Origin: Alphaproteobacteria bacterium
GTDB lineage: Bacteria > Pseudomonadota > Alphaproteobacteria > Caulobacterales > Parvularculaceae
NCBI GenBank assembly: GCA_030433215.1
Contig: JAUIMC010000003.1
Span: 248,001 to 312,000 of the forward strand
Length of the DNA: 64,000 bases
Reading direction: 5' to 3'
Under the pieces are notes generated by a model. That model was given only the letters and a program-made list of their open reading frames with translations. It searched no databases and was not told the origin of the DNA. A program made the position numbers and the translations under genes. Of this stretch, positions 62,687 to 64,000 are shown in pieces. Each line of letters begins with the position of its first letter. The first letter of the stretch is position 1.

Positions 62687-64000
62687 TTAGAAATTCGCCT
62701 CCAGACGAATGCCGATTTCACGCGGCCGCCCGGGTTCGATTTGCACGAACCCGAATGGCAAATCGATATTCAGGCCGTTATTGATATAAAACTCATCGGT
62801 GAGATTAGTCCCGAAGAGTGCGATCGACCACCGGTCTTCAGGCGAGACATAGGCGATTCTCGCACTGAGCAGGCCGTAGGAATCGACCGGCACGGCGCTG
62901 AAGATGCTGGTTGTCGTCACGAAATCGTCCTGCCAGTTATAGTCGGCGCGGATATCGACGCGATCGCCTTTGGGCAGGTCGATCGAATATTGCCCGCCCA
63001 CGGAGAAAGAAATCTCCGGCGAGCGTCCGAGACGCTCTCCGACCACGAACCCCGGGAAGGATCCCGCATCGAGTTCAACGATTTCGGAGTCGAGCCAGCC
63101 GAATGCGCCGTTCAAGGTTAAGTTCGCAGTCGGGCGCGCAACAAAGTCAAGCTCAAGACCTTTCACGTCCGCTTCACCGATATTCTCGGTGAGAATCAGC
63201 GACCGGTTGGGAATGACAGGATCGGTCGTGTTGATCGCCTGTTGCATGTTCTTGTATTTGGACCAGAAGAAGGCGGCGTTGAACCGCAGCATCCGGTCGA
63301 ACAGTTCGCTTTTCAGACCAACCTCGTAATTGGTGCTGGTCTCGTCTTCAAACGGCAGGAAAGTGAACCCGCCGCCGGTAACGCCGATAATGCGGTCATT
63401 GAGGCCGCCGCCTTTATAGCCGCGGGTATAGGACGCGTAGGCCATGATGTCCTGCGTCAAGTCATATTGCACATCGAAGCGCGGCGTGATCGAATCGAAA
63501 TCAATCGGCGCCGTGACAACCACATTGGGAAAACGGGTCGGCTCAGCCAGGATGAGCGTTTTGTCGTCATAGGTGTAGCGCAGGCCAGCCGTTGCGCTTA
63601 ACCGGTCGGTGATATCGATCGTCGCCTGACCGAATGCGGCGTAAGACTTCGTATTCTGATCGTAGCTGAACTGCTCCACATTCGCGAAGGAGCCAACGCC
63701 GCGCTGCGCGATGCTGCGCTCGTCTTCCGGGTTTTCCTGGAAATAGAACAGCCCGGCGACCCAATTGATGCGGTCATCCCAGAACTCGCCCGAAAGCTGT
63801 AATTCCTGCGAGAACTGCCAGAACGTACGCTGGGAACGGCTCTCGAACATGCGGACGGGCGTGCCGTCGCCGTCGAGCGCGATATCGAGATCATAACCGC
63901 GATAGGCGGTCAGGGACTTGAAGCTGACGCCCCCGAGATCCCAGTTCACCTCGCCGCTAAAGCCCCAGCTCTCAAGCTCGTGGAATGTCGGCCCTGACGC
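62687..64000 (-). CDS. TonB-dependent receptor, N-terminus outside window
   Basis: The frame runs off the right edge and stops at 62687, leaving 437 residues of a TonB-dependent receptor barrel. Typical segments are GLRYTYDDKT, ASYTRGYKGGGLND and the C-terminus EIGIRLEANF with terminal Phe. The signal peptide and plug lie beyond 64000. It is the first visible gene of the leftward operon and should bring the operon's substrate across the outer membrane. Confidence 0.92.
   Translation of the reverse strand, partial: ASGPTFHELESWGFSGEVNWDLGGVSFKSLTAYRGYDLDIALDGDGTPVRMFESRSQRTFWQFSQELQLSGEFWDDRINWVAGLFYFQENPEDERSIAQRGVGSFANVEQFSYDQNTKSYAAFGQATIDITDRLSATAGLRYTYDDKTLILAEPTRFPNVVVTAPIDFDSITPRFDVQYDLTQDIMAYASYTRGYKGGGLNDRIIGVTGGGFTFLPFEDETSTNYEVGLKSELFDRMLRFNAAFFWSKYKNMQQAINTTDPVIPNRSLILTENIGEADVKGLELDFVARPTANLTLNGAFGWLDSEIVELDAGSFPGFVVGERLGRSPEISFSVGGQYSIDLPKGDRVDIRADYNWQDDFVTTTSIFSAVPVDSYGLLSARIAYVSPEDRWSIALFGTNLTDEFYINNGLNIDLPFGFVQIEPGRPREIGIRLEANF

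Noticed and set aside
1-64000. CRISPR arrays, tRNA or rRNA genes, complete insertion sequences
   Set aside because: No regularly spaced repeats, no cloverleaf-like conserved tRNA arms and no transposase with matching terminal repeats were found by eye. A small or divergent RNA gene could still be missed.

Overview
The window looks like chromosomal DNA of a high-GC alphaproteobacterium of the kind that relies on TonB-dependent receptors, such as a sphingomonad, Parvularculales or Hyphomonadaceae relative. This placement is inferred from the protein families and is not proven. It holds five TonB-dependent receptors, two ECF sigma/FecR sets, several acyl-CoA and aromatic catabolism enzymes, four one-component regulators and one PAS/LuxR-type regulator. 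No rRNA, tRNA, CRISPR array or intact insertion sequence was seen.

Region 1 (1-14.8 kb) is a CoA-linked catabolic block. A plus-strand run encodes a VOC dioxygenase-like protein, a 2-hydroxyacid dehydrogenase, a quinone oxidoreductase-like enzyme, an acyl-CoA dehydrogenase, a GntR regulator, a second acyl-CoA dehydrogenase and an SDR. A facing minus-strand run encodes a second VOC protein, an alpha/beta hydrolase, an MFS transporter and an AMP-forming CoA ligase. The hydrolase and VOC genes at the left edge (131-2417) are paralogues of the pair at 12838-14752.

Region 2 (14.9-19.4 kb) is a sigma factor - FecR - STN-type TonB receptor cassette with a Fur-box-like palindrome before the receptor, which suggests ferric-chelate uptake. 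Region 3 (19.4-31.1 kb) is a probable five-gene operon (MaoC hydratase, GPH-type transporter, CoA ligase, fused indolepyruvate:ferredoxin oxidoreductase, lipoprotein serine hydrolase) next to a TetR regulator and a TonB receptor. A shared 20-bp palindrome lies before the operon and before the receptor.

Region 4 (31.2-42 kb) is a second sigma/FecR operon that also carries a membrane-anchored serine hydrolase. It faces a divergent STN-TonB receptor followed by an esterase interrupted by an amber codon, a D-amino-acid dehydrogenase-like flavoprotein and a D-aminoacylase-like amidohydrolase. Together these suggest surface-sensed scavenging of D-amino-acid-containing compounds. The receptor gene contains a strong internal ribosome site followed by a second signal peptide.

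Region 5 (42.6-51.1 kb) is an aromatic-degradation block. Two Rieske oxygenases and a fumarylacetoacetate-hydrolase-family enzyme are divergent from an unusual SnoaL-LigB fusion extradiol dioxygenase, an alpha/beta hydrolase and a TonB receptor, with a TetR regulator at the end. Region 6 (51.2-56.3 kb) is visibly AT-richer and looks acquired: a lipoprotein, a large peptidoglycan-binding/Sel1-like membrane protein and a PAS-LuxR regulator.

Region 7 (56.3-64 kb) holds a phenol-hydroxylase-type flavin monooxygenase, an IclR regulator and a tightly packed minus-strand operon. That operon runs from a TonB receptor that leaves the window, through a protein with a 3-hydroxyanthranilate-dioxygenase-like paired CxxC region, a Rieske ferredoxin and a TAXI-family binding protein without signal peptide, to an AAHS-type aromatic acid transporter. 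This last operon is the most unusual combination in the window.
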